A DNA stretch of 58,000 bases from Thermoplasmatales archaeon SM1-50 (GCA_001595945.1 LSSI01000052.1:1-58000), one strand, 5' to 3'; positions 1 through 8,890 are shown, numbered from the stretch's first letter. Numbers and translations are program-made. The notes: generated from the sequence alone by a model not told the origin.

Positions 1-275
1 AAATCGTAGTTTCCCACCTTGATACTTACTTTCTCATTGACTCCAAGTGTGATATTTGCAGGGCTTGCTCTAAACCCCTCATTAAAAGCAAGTTGTGGTA
101 TTGTTTTCCCATAAGCCCATCCAAGGTAATTTAGCGCGGGAAATGGTATCATATCTTTTAATTTTGGGATATCAATATCAAATATCTTTGCTTCTACAAC
201 CACAACCTGCTGGATTATGAGTGGACAGAGAATAAATACAATAAGAATGAACCGTACATAGTTCTGGTATTTTAT
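1..275 (-). CDS. Partial exported protein of unknown function, 5' end only
   Basis: The reading frame runs off the left edge of the window, so only about 91 N-terminal residues are seen. Translation gives KYQNYVRFILIVFILCPL and then more hydrophobic residues ending near VVVVEA, a typical export signal, followed by a polar segment. No ATG, GTG or TTG stands where the signal should begin. The codon in that place is ATA, just after a G-rich run that could be the ribosome site, and the next in-frame codons upstream reach a TAG. The gene therefore uses a rare start or has lost its start codon. A dispersed box lies 90 bp upstream. The family was not recognised. Confidence 0.55.
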   Translation of the reverse strand, partial: MKYQNYVRFILIVFILCPLIIQQVVVVEAKIFDIDIPKLKDMIPFPALNYLGWAYGKTIPQLAFNEGFRASPANITLGVNEKVSIKVGNYD

Positions 276-364
276 AGGATGTCCCCCCTACGCATCAATC
301 ATGTCATACATTACAATCGACTATATCCATATAAATATTTTGAAAAAATAAAAATCTTATAACA

Positions 365-393
365 GGTGGGTGAGGAAGCAGTGACACCGTTTA
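365..393 (-). promoter_or_regulatory. Dispersed intergenic box, copy 1
   Basis: Good match to the box (GGTGGGTGAGGAAGC, then AGTGACACCGTTTA). It lies upstream of the partial exported gene at the left edge and touches the stop codon of the next lipoprotein gene. A TATA-like ATATAAATA lies about 35 bp away on the gene side. Confidence 0.7.
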
Positions 394-783
394 TAATGCT
401 AGAAACTCGTATTTAACATAATCAATATTTTCAGCATAATCATCATAACTGTGTACCGTAACTGAAAACTCTTTGGTGTATGTATTCGCTAAATAATAAA
501 TAGTATCGGTTCGTTTGAATAGAAAATGATCATTTTCATCATAGAACTTAACGGTCACTGATACTCCGTTCAACATATAACCTGCTACATTTTTTATTGT
601 TCCTTTATAATAATCATACCAACCGACGATTGTACTGTGACGTTCATAATCAGTATCAATCAATTTAACTTTAGCTATTTCACTTGTTTTATCATTTTCA
701 GAGTTTGATTGTTCAGTGCATCCACTCAATAATCCAGTACAAATAAAAAGGATGATAGCCCACAACATTACAATTTTTTTCAT
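391..783 (-). CDS. Small lipoprotein with FxLYD-like domain
   Basis: 130 residues. The N-terminus is a lipoprotein signal ending in the lipobox LLSGC, with the lipid-carrying Cys at residue 22. A polar linker leads to a compact beta-rich domain (about residues 50-125) with the pattern G-x-I-K-N-x-A-G-Y-x-L-N-x-V-x-V-x-V-x-F-Y-D. This is characteristic of the FxLYD family, an extracellular beta-sandwich of unknown role. It is probably anchored on the outer face of the membrane. The start follows a purine-rich leader (AGGAGAGGAAGG). Family placement is fairly safe; function is unknown. Confidence 0.75.
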   Translation of the reverse strand: MKKIVMLWAIILFICTGLLSGCTEQSNSENDKTSEIAKVKLIDTDYERHSTIVGWYDYYKGTIKNVAGYMLNGVSVTVKFYDENDHFLFKRTDTIYYLANTYTKEFSVTVHSYDDYAENIDYVKYEFLAL

Positions 784-987
784 ATCCCTTACCTTCCTCT
801 CCTGCTTTGTAACTATTCTTTCCTTAAAAACTTATACCCGACCCTACTTTTTTAAATAACATAGAAAGGAAGGGGATAGGACTCTCTTGGGGTCCTATCG
901 GCCGGAATATTACCCCCAAGGGGCTTTTAACCTCTACGAGCCTTCTATGAGCCTTATTTTTCAAGCCCCCTTTGAATAACTCCAAAG

Positions 988-1010
988 GTTCAAATCCCTC
1001 CCCCTGCATA
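988..1010 (+). promoter_or_regulatory. Divergent form of the dispersed box, plus orientation
   Basis: AGGTTCAAATCC followed by CTCCCCCTGCA. It lies about 50 bp upstream of a TATA-like AAATATAAATAC (1056-1067) that serves the plus-strand gene at 1106. Similar strings occur near 1789 and 8822. It also resembles a tRNA T-arm, but the stem does not pair. Otherwise the interval 784-1105 shows no gene. Confidence 0.4.
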
Positions 1011-1105
1011 CTTTTTCATTATTGTGATAATAAGGAAATCCTTACTGTTGAATGAAAAAATATAAATACGTGGTATGCTTTAGCATTGCATGTGGAGGAT
1101 TGTTT

Positions 1106-1699
1106 ATGAGAAAAAAAGTAGTTGTAATATTTGTAATAATGCTGATGCTTACAATGGGCATTTCGTATTCTGTAGCCGGCATTCCTTCCAATAAAAATTC
1201 TCAATTAGACGATGAAAAAATATCAGCAAATATTGATGCACCATTAACAGTAAGAGCAGAGGTAAAAAATGTAGATGAAAGAAAAGTTGTCTTGAATGTG
1301 TACGCAACAAACACCTGGAATGAACAAATAGAAGTAAATTGGGGTGGCAAACGCATCACATCCGCAGTTTGGTATCTTCCAAATGGAGAATGGGATTCAA
1401 GAATTTTTGTATATTACCCATATCATAGAAATATGTTTAGTTTTATCAATCGTTTTATTAATACAAAATTTAAACCAGGTGAGGAAAGACTTTTACAGAC
1501 AACGGTATTTTTTGGTTTGACAAATATCATTCTGCCTATGATAGCCCGAGGAAATCATAATATCATTGAATCTTTTCCATGGTTGCCTGATGGAGAATAC
1601 AGATTCGACGCGACAATAAATCCTTATAGGCTTGCTGGGGATTGGCACCAGTACCATACTTTTTCCTCAGAGGCTGTGTACTTTCATTTCGGCTCTTAA
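1106..1699 (+). CDS. Exported beta-sandwich protein, BsuPI-like (tentative)
   Basis: 197 residues from the start chosen here, which follows GGAGG with 7-nt spacing; an upstream in-frame ATG at 1052 lacks a ribosome site. Residues 1-25 form a signal peptide. The rest is beta-rich: a strand pattern ERKVVLNVYATNTWNEQIEV, a W-containing core, FKPGEERLLQTTVFF and a closing PDGEYRFDATI. The order 'Asn-containing strand, PGE, then PDGxY' resembles intracellular proteinase inhibitor (BsuPI)-type sandwiches, but this is by eye only. It is convergent with the beta-helix gene on its right. Confidence 0.6.
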   Translation: MRKKVVVIFVIMLMLTMGISYSVAGIPSNKNSQLDDEKISANIDAPLTVRAEVKNVDERKVVLNVYATNTWNEQIEVNWGGKRITSAVWYLPNGEWDSRIFVYYPYHRNMFSFINRFINTKFKPGEERLLQTTVFFGLTNIILPMIARGNHNIIESFPWLPDGEYRFDATINPYRLAGDWHQYHTFSSEAVYFHFGS

Positions 1700-1788
1700 T
1701 ATGTCTCAGAGAGTACAATCAAATGTATGATGATATTTAATTAAAGATGCTTCTAAAGGCACTTGTTGTCGTTCCAATAAACGCGGGT

Positions 1789-1862
1789 TCAAATCCTTTC
1801 CCCTGCACTTGAAAATAAATTCTCAGAAAATTGGGGTGGTGAGGAAGCAGATGGAAAGTTTT
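1789..1862. repeat. Opposed pair of boxes at a convergent gene end
   Basis: A plus-oriented divergent box (GGTTCAAATCC then TTTCCCCTGCA, about 1789-1808) is followed by a minus-oriented box (GGGGTGGTGAGGAAGCAG, 1833-1850). They lie between the stop of the plus-strand gene at 1699 and the stop of the minus-strand gene at 1868. No promoter is needed here, so these copies do not fit a pure promoter role. Confidence 0.5.
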
Positions 1863-1867
1863 GAATC

Positions 1868-3064
1868 TTATGTTATTCCAATAACAAAGAACAGGAGAAT
1901 AAATCCTGATGCAGTCATCTCAATATCATCAACTTTTACGGTAATGGAGATAGGACCAAGACCAAACAATTGTAATGAAACCACGGGTAATGTTTCTCCT
2001 GCAGTGATGTCGATTGTACCATTCATCGTTGTATTAATCAACCCGAAAATGCCGCCTTCCACGTGAATCCACCATGTGATATTGTCCGCGTCTGTTTGTC
2101 CATTGTTGGTGACGAGTACATTGATTCCAAGACCTCCTGTAATATCGATAGTTAAATCTGGTGGTTCATTTACCCAACCATTCGGTTCCATGAACGGGTA
2201 GTGGTCTTGGTTGCTCCCACCAGGAATGTTGTATGGTGTGTCTCCGATGCCATCCCCATCAGTATCTGTTCCATTGTAGTCTGACCAGTAGTTGCCACCA
2301 GAGGGGTACCCATTGTCCCAGATGTTACTGCATTTATCATACGCGTTTTGAGCGTTATTTATAAGATTATTATGATACAGATGGTTGTTGTTGCCGGAAG
2401 AAAATTCGTAGCCTAGGTAGATGCCACAGTTGTTGTGTGATGCGTTGTTGCCTATAATGGTGTTGTTGCTGGAAGATATTAGGAGGATGCCAAGGTAGTT
2501 GTTTGATGCATTGTTGCCTATAATGGTGTTGTTGCTGGAATATCCTAGGAAGATGCCTTCGCTGTTGTTTGATGCTGTATTGTCTATGATAGCGGTGTTA
2601 TTAGAAAGTTCGAGGTAAATGCCACAGACGTTGTTGTGTGATGCGTTATTGCTTGCGATGGTGTTGTTGCTGGAAGAACCAAGGACGATGCCATGGAAAC
2701 CGTTCTGTATGGTGAAACCAGAAATCGTCACCCCATCTGAAGTAACACACACAACACTACCTGCCCCTCCACCATCAATAATTGTAGTATCCCTATTTTC
2801 CCCAATCAAATCGATTGTTTTATTCACCACTACATGCTCAGAATATGTTCCATTGTACACAAACACCGTATCACCAGGGTTTGCATCATTAATTGCACTT
2901 TGAATAGTCGTATAGTTCCCAGGTCCACTCCCACCAACATAGAGCCACCCACGACCTAATGGTTGAGGATTTGAATTTATTTGATAACCAGACACGACAC
3001 TTGCTCCAACAAACAACACGAGAATACCTAAAACAATACTATTCTTCAATACGCTGCTTTTCAT
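1868..3064 (-). CDS. Secreted NosD-type beta-helix protein with C-terminal Ig-like module
   Basis: 398 residues. Signal peptide at 1-26; the opening motif PGNYTTIQSAINDANPGDTV marks a right-handed parallel beta-helix of the NosD / periplasmic copper-binding repeat type. About six coils carry the asparagine ladder (SSNNTI, SNNNAS). A TDTDGDGIGD loop, likely calcium-binding, ends the helix. The last ~95 residues form a separate Ig-like module (ITGGLGINVLVTNNG to the closing GFILLFFVIGIT) that also occurs as a stand-alone exported protein nearby. Such helices usually bind or process polysaccharide outside the cell; no catalytic residues were identified. Strong leader GGGGAGGAAACAGACC before ATG. 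Confidence 0.85.
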   Translation of the reverse strand: MKSSVLKNSIVLGILVLFVGASVVSGYQINSNPQPLGRGWLYVGGSGPGNYTTIQSAINDANPGDTVFVYNGTYSEHVVVNKTIDLIGENRDTTIIDGGGAGSVVCVTSDGVTISGFTIQNGFHGIVLGSSSNNTIASNNASHNNVCGIYLELSNNTAIIDNTASNNSEGIFLGYSSNNTIIGNNASNNYLGILLISSSNNTIIGNNASHNNCGIYLGYEFSSGNNNHLYHNNLINNAQNAYDKCSNIWDNGYPSGGNYWSDYNGTDTDGDGIGDTPYNIPGGSNQDHYPFMEPNGWVNEPPDLTIDITGGLGINVLVTNNGQTDADNITWWIHVEGGIFGLINTTMNGTIDITAGETLPVVSLQLFGLGPISITVKVDDIEMTASGFILLFFVIGIT

Positions 3065-3172
3065 GGTCTGTTTCCTCCCCTAAAAAATGGGTGCAGGAAA
3101 TTAATATCCATTAATCTTATTTATATCTTATGATTGTATTTTAATCGTAACAAAAGTTACAAAAAGAAACAT

Positions 3173-3200
3173 GGTTGGGGGAAAGCAGTGACACGGTTCC
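3173..3200 (-). promoter_or_regulatory. Dispersed intergenic box, copy 3
   Basis: GGTTGGGGGAAAGC then AGTGACACGGTTCC, 109 bp upstream of the beta-helix gene start at 3064 and 24 bp after the stop of the next gene. Confidence 0.7.
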
Positions 3201-3223
3201 ATAATCGGTTTTTTTGTGTAAAA

Positions 3224-4690
3224 TCAAGGGATGTCATAGGGTTCTTGTAATGGATGCCAATCAAAATTAATCCAAGGTATATTGACCCTTGAATTTCCTA
3301 ATCTCATTTTTCCTAAAATCAGTTTTGGAAAAATCCTTGGTCTTTCCCAATAATTGTCAGTCCAATTATTTATTCGATCACCTGAAAAAACAGAGAATCC
3401 TGCATTTCGACTATTATTAAGAAAATTATTAAACATTATATTGTTATTAGAGCCAAATTCAACGTGTAGTCCATATTTATTTTCTGAAATGATATTATTT
3501 TTTATGGTATTGTTCCATCCGATTAGATCAATCCCATATTCATTGTTTGCGATGAGGTTACCTTCGATATTAGTTCTTTGAGTAATACAGTAGAGTCCAT
3601 TACTATTGTTTAAGATTGTATTGCTCATAATATGGTGATCATACCCATGAAGATGAATCCCATACCTATTATCTGCGAGACAGTTATCAACAATGACACA
3701 ATTATCACTACCTTCTAACTGAATCCCAATCGAGGTATGTGTTAACTCTTGATTTTGAATGGTAATATTCTCACAGTAGACAAGAATTATTTGACCTGCT
3801 TGAATAGAGATTACTTTATCTGATACGTGATCTAAATAAACAAGTGATTTATTATTCACAGTATTATTAACGATATCATTTGTTTCTGTTATGGAGACAG
3901 AAACGAAAATACCATCATTGAAAAAGGTATTATTACAAACGATGTTTAACGTACCACTCACTAAAATCCCATTATTTACATTTGAATCTAAAAGATTATC
4001 AGAAATAAAAGTTGTATTTGATCTGGAGAGATAAATCCCTTGATTATTCGAAGAGAGGGTATTTCCAATTATTTTATTCTCTTGACAACAAAAGAGTTGT
4101 ATTCCGTCGCCTTTATTCGAATGAATAGTATTATTTAGAATTGAGTTATTATTACTTGAATACCACAGTCCTATCCCATTTAGTTGAGTAGAACTAATAC
4201 TATTCTCTGAAAGTATATTATTAAAACGGTTTTTATAAATATTAATTCCATCACAACAATCTTTTATATTGTTATTGGTGATTAAGGAACAGTTCGCTAC
4301 GATATCAACTCCAGCCATCTGCCAAAATTCACCGGAATTCTGCAAAGTAAATCCTTCCACGCATACTCCATCAGCAGAAATTTTGATGACATCTCCGTTT
4401 CCTCCGGCATCTATTACCGTAGTATTTTTATTTTCACCAATCAAATTGAGTGCTTTATTTACCGTGATTCCTTCATAATAGGGGGAGGAATCATCATAGA
4501 CAAAGATGGTATCACCAGGATTCGCATCATTTATCGCACTTTGAATGGATGTATAATTTCCTGGTCCGTCGCCACCGACATACAACCAACCACGGTTCAA
4601 TGATTGATGACTTGTATGTATTTGAAAACCAGAGACTACACTTCCTCCAATAAATAACAGTATTATTCCAACAGCTAATATTTTCCGCAT
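3224..4690 (-). CDS. Secreted NosD-type parallel beta-helix protein
   Basis: 488 residues. Signal peptide (1-22), then PGNYTSIQSAINDANPGDTI and a long right-handed beta-helix with many N-N-x-I turns. Midway comes a break reading NNKSLVYLDHVSDKV and then IQAGQIILVYCENITIQNQ. This 'NNKSLVYL...GQIILVxCxNITI' insert is shared with the 625-residue protein at 55.9-57.7 kb. Both end in NYW-x-R/Q-P followed by a conserved hydrophobic tail closing in PYDIP or PYNIP, so they are paralogues. Likely an extracellular carbohydrate-binding or carbohydrate-modifying protein; no active site was assigned. ATG is preceded by GGGGGAGGAATTAGAAC. Confidence 0.82.
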   Translation of the reverse strand: MRKILAVGIILLFIGGSVVSGFQIHTSHQSLNRGWLYVGGDGPGNYTSIQSAINDANPGDTIFVYDDSSPYYEGITVNKALNLIGENKNTTVIDAGGNGDVIKISADGVCVEGFTLQNSGEFWQMAGVDIVANCSLITNNNIKDCCDGINIYKNRFNNILSENSISSTQLNGIGLWYSSNNNSILNNTIHSNKGDGIQLFCCQENKIIGNTLSSNNQGIYLSRSNTTFISDNLLDSNVNNGILVSGTLNIVCNNTFFNDGIFVSVSITETNDIVNNTVNNKSLVYLDHVSDKVISIQAGQIILVYCENITIQNQELTHTSIGIQLEGSDNCVIVDNCLADNRYGIHLHGYDHHIMSNTILNNSNGLYCITQRTNIEGNLIANNEYGIDLIGWNNTIKNNIISENKYGLHVEFGSNNNIMFNNFLNNSRNAGFSVFSGDRINNWTDNYWERPRIFPKLILGKMRLGNSRVNIPWINFDWHPLQEPYDIP

Positions 4691-4792
4691 GTTCTAATTC
4701 CTCCCCCTGTTAAAACAACAGGTCTAAGATTCATATAATGTTATTTTATTTAAAGGTTTGGAAACAATATAAAAAAAACAAAAACAAAGGCA

Positions 4793-4822
4793 GGTGGGTG
4801 GGAAAGCAGTGACAGGGTTTAC
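4793..4822 (-). promoter_or_regulatory. Dispersed intergenic box, copy 4, near consensus
   Basis: GGTGGGTGGGAAAGC then AGTGACAGGGTTTAC. Its TATA (ATTTAAAGG on the plus strand, 4748-4757) lies about 40 bp closer to the gene at 4690, with the accompanying TTTGGAAAC sequence. Confidence 0.75.
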
Positions 4823-4871
4823 ATCAATAATAATGAGAAGGGTTTCTTAATAAAAATATCTAAAAATATCA

Positions 4872-4892
4872 AACAAAAAAAAGAAAAAAATT
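4872..4892 (-). terminator. T-rich tract downstream of the Ig-like protein gene
   Basis: On the minus strand this A-rich stretch reads as a long run of T with few C, about 105 nt after the stop of the gene at 4998. Archaeal intrinsic termination favours such T tracts. No hairpin was seen. Confidence 0.4.
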
Positions 4893-4997
4893 GGAGATTT
4901 TTAAAATCCCAATAGTTGCTGTATAATTGCTCCCACTAACCAGGTATGTCCTTCAGCACATAACTATCCAGGCTTTGGATGGATATTCATACTATTA

Positions 4998-5405
4998 TCA
5001 TACTTGCATGATGAAAAGGAATATCCAGCCAATCTCTGTTCTTTTAACAGGGTCAGCATTTGATGCCTGAGCAGAGACAGTAATTTCCATTGGACGCAAT
5101 ACTCCAAATCCAAACACAGGACCTGAAAAAATATTTTTTTCTCCTCCTACATCAATACTGTCACAAGCACCATTCCTTTCACTACCAAGCGGGATGAGAA
5201 CTATGCCACCTTCAAAACGTATCGACCACGCAACGTCCTTGGCAGGTGCATCTCCAATGTTTTTAATGATTGATGCGACACCAACGAGTAATCCTTCATC
5301 TATCTCTCCTATTTCAAGGACAGTGCTCTGATGGGCCAAACCCGCTGTCGAAAAAATTGGTAACATTACCAGCATACAAATAACAATACAATATTGTTTT
5401 CTCAA
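4998..5405 (-). CDS. Small exported Ig-like module protein
   Basis: 135 residues from a TTG start that follows AAGGAGGAAATTTC. Residues 1-24 are a signal peptide (MLPIFSTAGLAHQ). The body is one Ig-like module: a first strand GLLVGVASIIKNIGDAPAKD, then VAWSIRFEGGI, a DxxGGE turn, GPVFGFGVLRPMEITVSA and a closing hydrophobic strand GWIFLFIMQV. The same plan forms the C-terminus of the beta-helix protein at 1.9-3.1 kb and the small proteins at 28.2, 30.9 and 42.3 kb. It resembles CARDB-type adhesion modules. No enzyme function is expected. Confidence 0.65.
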   Translation of the reverse strand: MRKQYCIVICMLVMLPIFSTAGLAHQSTVLEIGEIDEGLLVGVASIIKNIGDAPAKDVAWSIRFEGGIVLIPLGSERNGACDSIDVGGEKNIFSGPVFGFGVLRPMEITVSAQASNADPVKRTEIGWIFLFIMQV

Positions 5406-5518
5406 GAAATTTCCTCCTTAGATCATTATAAGTGAATATTATTATTTATAATTTTCCTTTTTAGAGATAAAACTGTGTACAATTTCCCCCGTAAAAACAT
5501 ATCCTCAGAAACAGATTA

Positions 5519-5545
5519 GGTGCCGGAAAACAGTGATACGGTCTA
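5519..5545 (-). promoter_or_regulatory. Dispersed intergenic box, copy 5
   Basis: GGTGCCGGAAAACAGTGATA then CGGTCTA, preceded by AACATATCCTCAGAAACAG, the gene-side flank shared by several copies. It lies upstream of the Ig-like protein gene starting at 5405. Confidence 0.65.
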
Positions 5546-5620
5546 CTCTTAAGGGGTTTTTGCGAAAGCATTATGATAAAAAAGATAAGGCGCAAATTGT
5601 GAATCTGCAGTCACTGCTAC

Positions 5621-6973
5621 TTACGTGTAGATAGCAGGGTACCCCCCAATTTTTAGGCTAGGATCACCTAAAATAATGATTTCTTGTAGAGTCATATAAT
5701 CCTTCCAAGTATCATTTATAAATGAAGTAACTGCTTTTATGTACATCTCTGAAAGTTTTATCCCAGGTTCGTATGATTCAAAAAATTTTATAATTAGTAA
5801 TCCACCAAAGCTAGAGAGGGGGTCTTCTCGATTTAAATGACCCTTTCGTGTTGAACCAATAGTTGCAATCGAACCACCCTTCTCATACTTTAAAAATTCC
5901 CAGGCAATACATCGTTGTAACTTAGTGGTATCAACTCCTAAAAACTGTAAAAAACTGTCCATTCTTACTAAACCAAATTCTATCAGGAGGCTATATACTG
6001 AAGCATCAAGCTGGGCATTATAGCACCCACCAATAAAAGCAACTGGTAATTTATCTATATTATTAAGTCCTTTAATGAATAATTTATGATAATTCGCAAT
6101 AGCCATATGCCTACCATGAGCAAAGAAAAGAAACAATCCAGCGCCTGTATTCAATTCCTTATTTATGAGACGTGGTTTAAGCGTACCTAATGATTCATAC
6201 AATTTTACTGACGTAAAATTTTTCAGTAATTCTCCAACCCAATCAGTTATCATCTCACATTGATAGCCTGGTTCAGGAAAACCATCCTCACCCGCAAGAA
6301 TCAACCGATGAAACCACTCACCAAACGACTGTGTCTCATATGAAATAATTTTATCTATGACATTTGCTAATTCATTATCATTGCCACAGGGTATTCGTCC
6401 CACACCAATATCTGGATATAAATCAACCTCATCAACCACCTCAATCTCACCCGGATTTTCACCCATATTATATAAATAAAATTCAGAAAAAACATTATCA
6501 TTATTTGAATCCCAACTACTGAAATTTCCCTCAGCATCAAAGATATCAGCATAATACAAATCAGTGATAATATTATCAACTTGTATTAGATCAGCACCCG
6601 GCCATATATGGTTCACCTCAGTCGTCCTAATTGGTAAGGTGTCTACATCACCTATCAACAACACATAAGAAATACCTAGAGTTTCAACGGCTTCATAAAG
6701 ATAATATTTTATCTGTTCCGCTTCATCACGTCCATCATATTCAGTATAAATCTCTTCAGTTGTTTTTAAAAATGTTTGTATCCCAACAGTGTTCTTATGG
6801 GCAAGCAATGGTTGAAGTACATCAGAAAACATCTCTGGTGCAATAATTACCATGTCATATTCATCTAAAAGTACAGGTTGTTTCAAAGTTGTTTCTTGTA
6901 ATAGTGATGCCCCCGCTCCAAGTCCACTTATAAATAAAATACTTGTTAATATAATTGATAGTATTTTTTTCAT
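5621..6973 (-). CDS. Secreted gingipain-like cysteine peptidase, family C25
   Basis: 450 residues. Signal peptide (1-22), then a C25 domain: YDMVIIAPEMF near residue 40, LLIGDVDTLPI near 105, DIGVGRIPCGN near 180. The catalytic pair is visible as FFAHGRH (His about 286) and FIGGCYNAQ (Cys about 317), and the domain closes with IILGDPSLKIGGYP, a typical C25 ending. This family cleaves after Arg or Lys in proteins outside the cell. The gene is shorter than bacterial gingipains because adhesin domains are missing. C25 peptidases are a known part of the predicted MBG-D secretome. ATG follows GGAGGGAAAAA; a box and TATA lie about 75-110 bp upstream. Confidence 0.85.
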   Translation of the reverse strand: MKKILSIILTSILFISGLGAGASLLQETTLKQPVLLDEYDMVIIAPEMFSDVLQPLLAHKNTVGIQTFLKTTEEIYTEYDGRDEAEQIKYYLYEAVETLGISYVLLIGDVDTLPIRTTEVNHIWPGADLIQVDNIITDLYYADIFDAEGNFSSWDSNNDNVFSEFYLYNMGENPGEIEVVDEVDLYPDIGVGRIPCGNDNELANVIDKIISYETQSFGEWFHRLILAGEDGFPEPGYQCEMITDWVGELLKNFTSVKLYESLGTLKPRLINKELNTGAGLFLFFAHGRHMAIANYHKLFIKGLNNIDKLPVAFIGGCYNAQLDASVYSLLIEFGLVRMDSFLQFLGVDTTKLQRCIAWEFLKYEKGGSIATIGSTRKGHLNREDPLSSFGGLLIIKFFESYEPGIKLSEMYIKAVTSFINDTWKDYMTLQEIIILGDPSLKIGGYPAIYT

Positions 6974-7083
6974 TTTTTCCCTCCGTTTAAATAAGGATTT
7001 TCACGCCCTATTATTAATATATTAAAAGTTAATAAGTTGTTATTTTACTTAAATGTTTGGAACCAATAAAAATCATATTTTAG

Positions 7084-7113
7084 GGTAGGTAGGGAAGCAG
7101 TGACACGGTTTAC
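7084..7113 (-). promoter_or_regulatory. Dispersed intergenic box, copy 6, with clear TATA
   Basis: GGTAGGTAGGGAAGC then AGTGACACGGTTTAC. On the gene side, ACTTAAATGTTTGGAACCAA carries the TATA and the common flank, about 30 bp from the box. It serves the C25 peptidase. Confidence 0.75.
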
Positions 7114-7434
7114 AGGCAGAGAGGTATTTGTTTTTGTGCCAATTGTTAATAAAAAAATGTAAAGGGGGAAAGGAAGATAAATAGGGGGTTTATAAAGAAC
7201 GTAAAACGTCCCTTCCTCCTCTCCCATGACATAGCATGGCATACCATATATTTATACTTTGCTAATTATTTTCTTATTCGTTAATAACATCTTCTATGAA
7301 AAAAGGCGGGTGGAAAAACATTGACACGCTCTCTAAGACACAAATGATACTGTTCTTTGTACGAAATCAAATGAAAAAAAATAAAAATTTTATAAAATAC
7401 AGTAGTCAAAAAATTTATAAACATTCCTAGATAC
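7114..7434. other. Intergenic stretch with a second box but no gene
   Basis: A second minus-oriented box (7305-7334: GGCGGGTGGAAAAACATTGA then CACGCTCTCT) has a TATA-like sequence near 7250 (TATATTTATAC) and a minus-strand leader rich in GGAGAGGAGGAAGGG near 7208-7224. No credible reading frame follows. This looks like the promoter and leader of a gene whose coding part has been deleted. The right end holds the promoter of the M28 peptidase. Confidence 0.45.
7409..7418 (+). promoter_or_regulatory. TATA box of the M28 peptidase gene
   Basis: AATTTATAAA lies about 22-26 nt before the ATG at 7435. That spacing places transcription start at or next to the ATG, so the messenger is probably leaderless. 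Confidence 0.5.
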
Positions 7435-8763
7435 ATGAAAGTTTATATGCATACGATGATACTAAAAATATGGTGTTTTTTCGTTCTCACGCTCGTGGTT
7501 TTTGGACCAACAGTCACTTCAAAAACGATAGCAAAAGAACATCAACAGAGTGAGTATGAACAGAATGCCGTGTTACAGACAGATGAAAAAATTCAAAATA
7601 TATTACTTAAAATAAATGAAACACTTATAAAAAACTTTATGGAATCTTTAGTTTTAAAAATAGGTTTTAGGTATACTGGAACCTCTGGTTGTCAAAACGC
7701 GTCGCATTATATCTATGAGCAATTTGAAAACATGGGCATACAAGTACGATATCACAATTGGAGTGCAAAAATAAACAAATCAAATCCGACCGTTGTTGCA
7801 TCACAAAATGTCGAAGCAACACAGCCAGGATCAGATCCAAATTATGATGACATAATAATTTTTAATGCACATTATGATTCAGCAAAAGGAACAGTTGGCG
7901 CAAATGATGATGGCTCAGGGACAGTCGCCGTTCTTGCTGCTGCATATGCTCTTAGTCAATATAGTTTTAAAAGAACCATGAAATTTGTAACATTTTCCGG
8001 GGAAGAACAAGGCCTTTTCGGAAGTGATGCATATGTCCGAGAACTCTATGATCAACGAACACCTGTTTTAGTGGAGTTCAACGCAGACGGAATAGGAAGA
8101 GCAACCACCGCCGAAAACGGAAGAAAAATCAGACTTTCTGTTACAGAAGATACAGGATGGATAGTAGATATTATGCAGAAGATAACCAAAGAATATGGTT
8201 TAAATTTTGACATCACTACTTTTTGGAAGGTAAACAGATATTTACCTATTGGTTTTAGTGATTATTATTATTTTACGAAATTTGGTTATGAATCAATAAG
8301 TGTATGGGAAGCTGAAGGGGATCCAAATTATCATTCACCCCAAGACAATATAAGTAATATCAATTTCAGTTATCTTGTGAATATCACAAGGCATATCGCT
8401 GCGACAATGGCAATCCTCGCAGATATGCAGGTAGAAGTACCACAGGTGTATATTGCAAACCCAAGAGCAGGAAAAATAATTTATAATGATATTATCCTTA
8501 AAAATACAAAATATGTAACATCCCTAATTATTAATGAAACCAATATTTATGCCGAAGTAAAACCAGGAGTATATCCAATTGATAGAGTAGAATTTTATTA
8601 CGGCAATAAACTATTTTTTACTGATACTGAAAAACCCTACGAATATTTGCTTAATAAAAGATCAATAGGTTTGCATAAGATAAAAGTTGTCATCTATGAT
8701 TCAAAGGGAAACAGTGCAACAGATCAAATGAAAATATTGTTTTTCAATATACAAACTAAATAA
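7435..8763 (+). CDS. Secreted zinc aminopeptidase, family M28
   Basis: 442 residues. N-terminal hydrophobic signal (about 8-27). The M28 domain (about 60-335) keeps all five metal ligands: His146 in NAHYDS, Asp158 in ANDDGSG, the pair Glu190-Glu191 in SGEEQG, Asp218 in NADG and His300 in YHSPQD. Such enzymes use two zinc ions to remove N-terminal residues from peptides. Residues 345-440 form an Ig-like domain ending in GLHKIKVVIYDSKGN, seen in secreted archaeal enzymes. Together with the C25 peptidase next door it fits extracellular protein breakdown. The gene lacks a ribosome site and is likely leaderless. Confidence 0.88.
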   Translation: MKVYMHTMILKIWCFFVLTLVVFGPTVTSKTIAKEHQQSEYEQNAVLQTDEKIQNILLKINETLIKNFMESLVLKIGFRYTGTSGCQNASHYIYEQFENMGIQVRYHNWSAKINKSNPTVVASQNVEATQPGSDPNYDDIIIFNAHYDSAKGTVGANDDGSGTVAVLAAAYALSQYSFKRTMKFVTFSGEEQGLFGSDAYVRELYDQRTPVLVEFNADGIGRATTAENGRKIRLSVTEDTGWIVDIMQKITKEYGLNFDITTFWKVNRYLPIGFSDYYYFTKFGYESISVWEAEGDPNYHSPQDNISNINFSYLVNITRHIAATMAILADMQVEVPQVYIANPRAGKIIYNDIILKNTKYVTSLIINETNIYAEVKPGVYPIDRVEFYYGNKLFFTDTEKPYEYLLNKRSIGLHKIKVVIYDSKGNSATDQMKILFFNIQTK

Positions 8764-8821
8764 ACGAATAAAAAAATATTATTTCAATCTTTTTATAAGA
8801 TTATTTTCACATCCATATGTT

Positions 8822-8890
8822 CAAATTTCTTCCCCTGTATTCATAAATATATCAGCAGAACCAGGTTGAAGGAACGCATTGACCTGATTC
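8822..8890. repeat. Opposed pair of boxes at a second convergent gene end
   Basis: A plus-oriented divergent box (GTTCAAATTTCTTCCCCTG, about 8819-8837) faces a minus-oriented box (GGTTGAAGGAACGCATTGAC, from 8864). The latter ends exactly at the stop codon of the gene at 8891. Same plan as at 1789-1862. Confidence 0.5.

Noticed and set aside
824-1009. 61-codon minus-strand frame
   Set aside because: It runs through the divergent box and shows no protein-like pattern or ribosome site.
975-1012. tRNA gene end (GGTTCAAATCC) near 990, and similar strings near 1790, 8822 and 55190
   Set aside because: The T-loop-like string is present but the stem does not pair, and no D-arm or anticodon arm is found upstream. 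More likely divergent boxes; tRNA remnants from element insertion cannot be fully excluded.
7045-7242. 65-codon minus-strand frame
   Set aside because: It spans a box and TATA of the C25 peptidase gene, has no ribosome site and no recognisable motif; it is a chance frame across a spacer.
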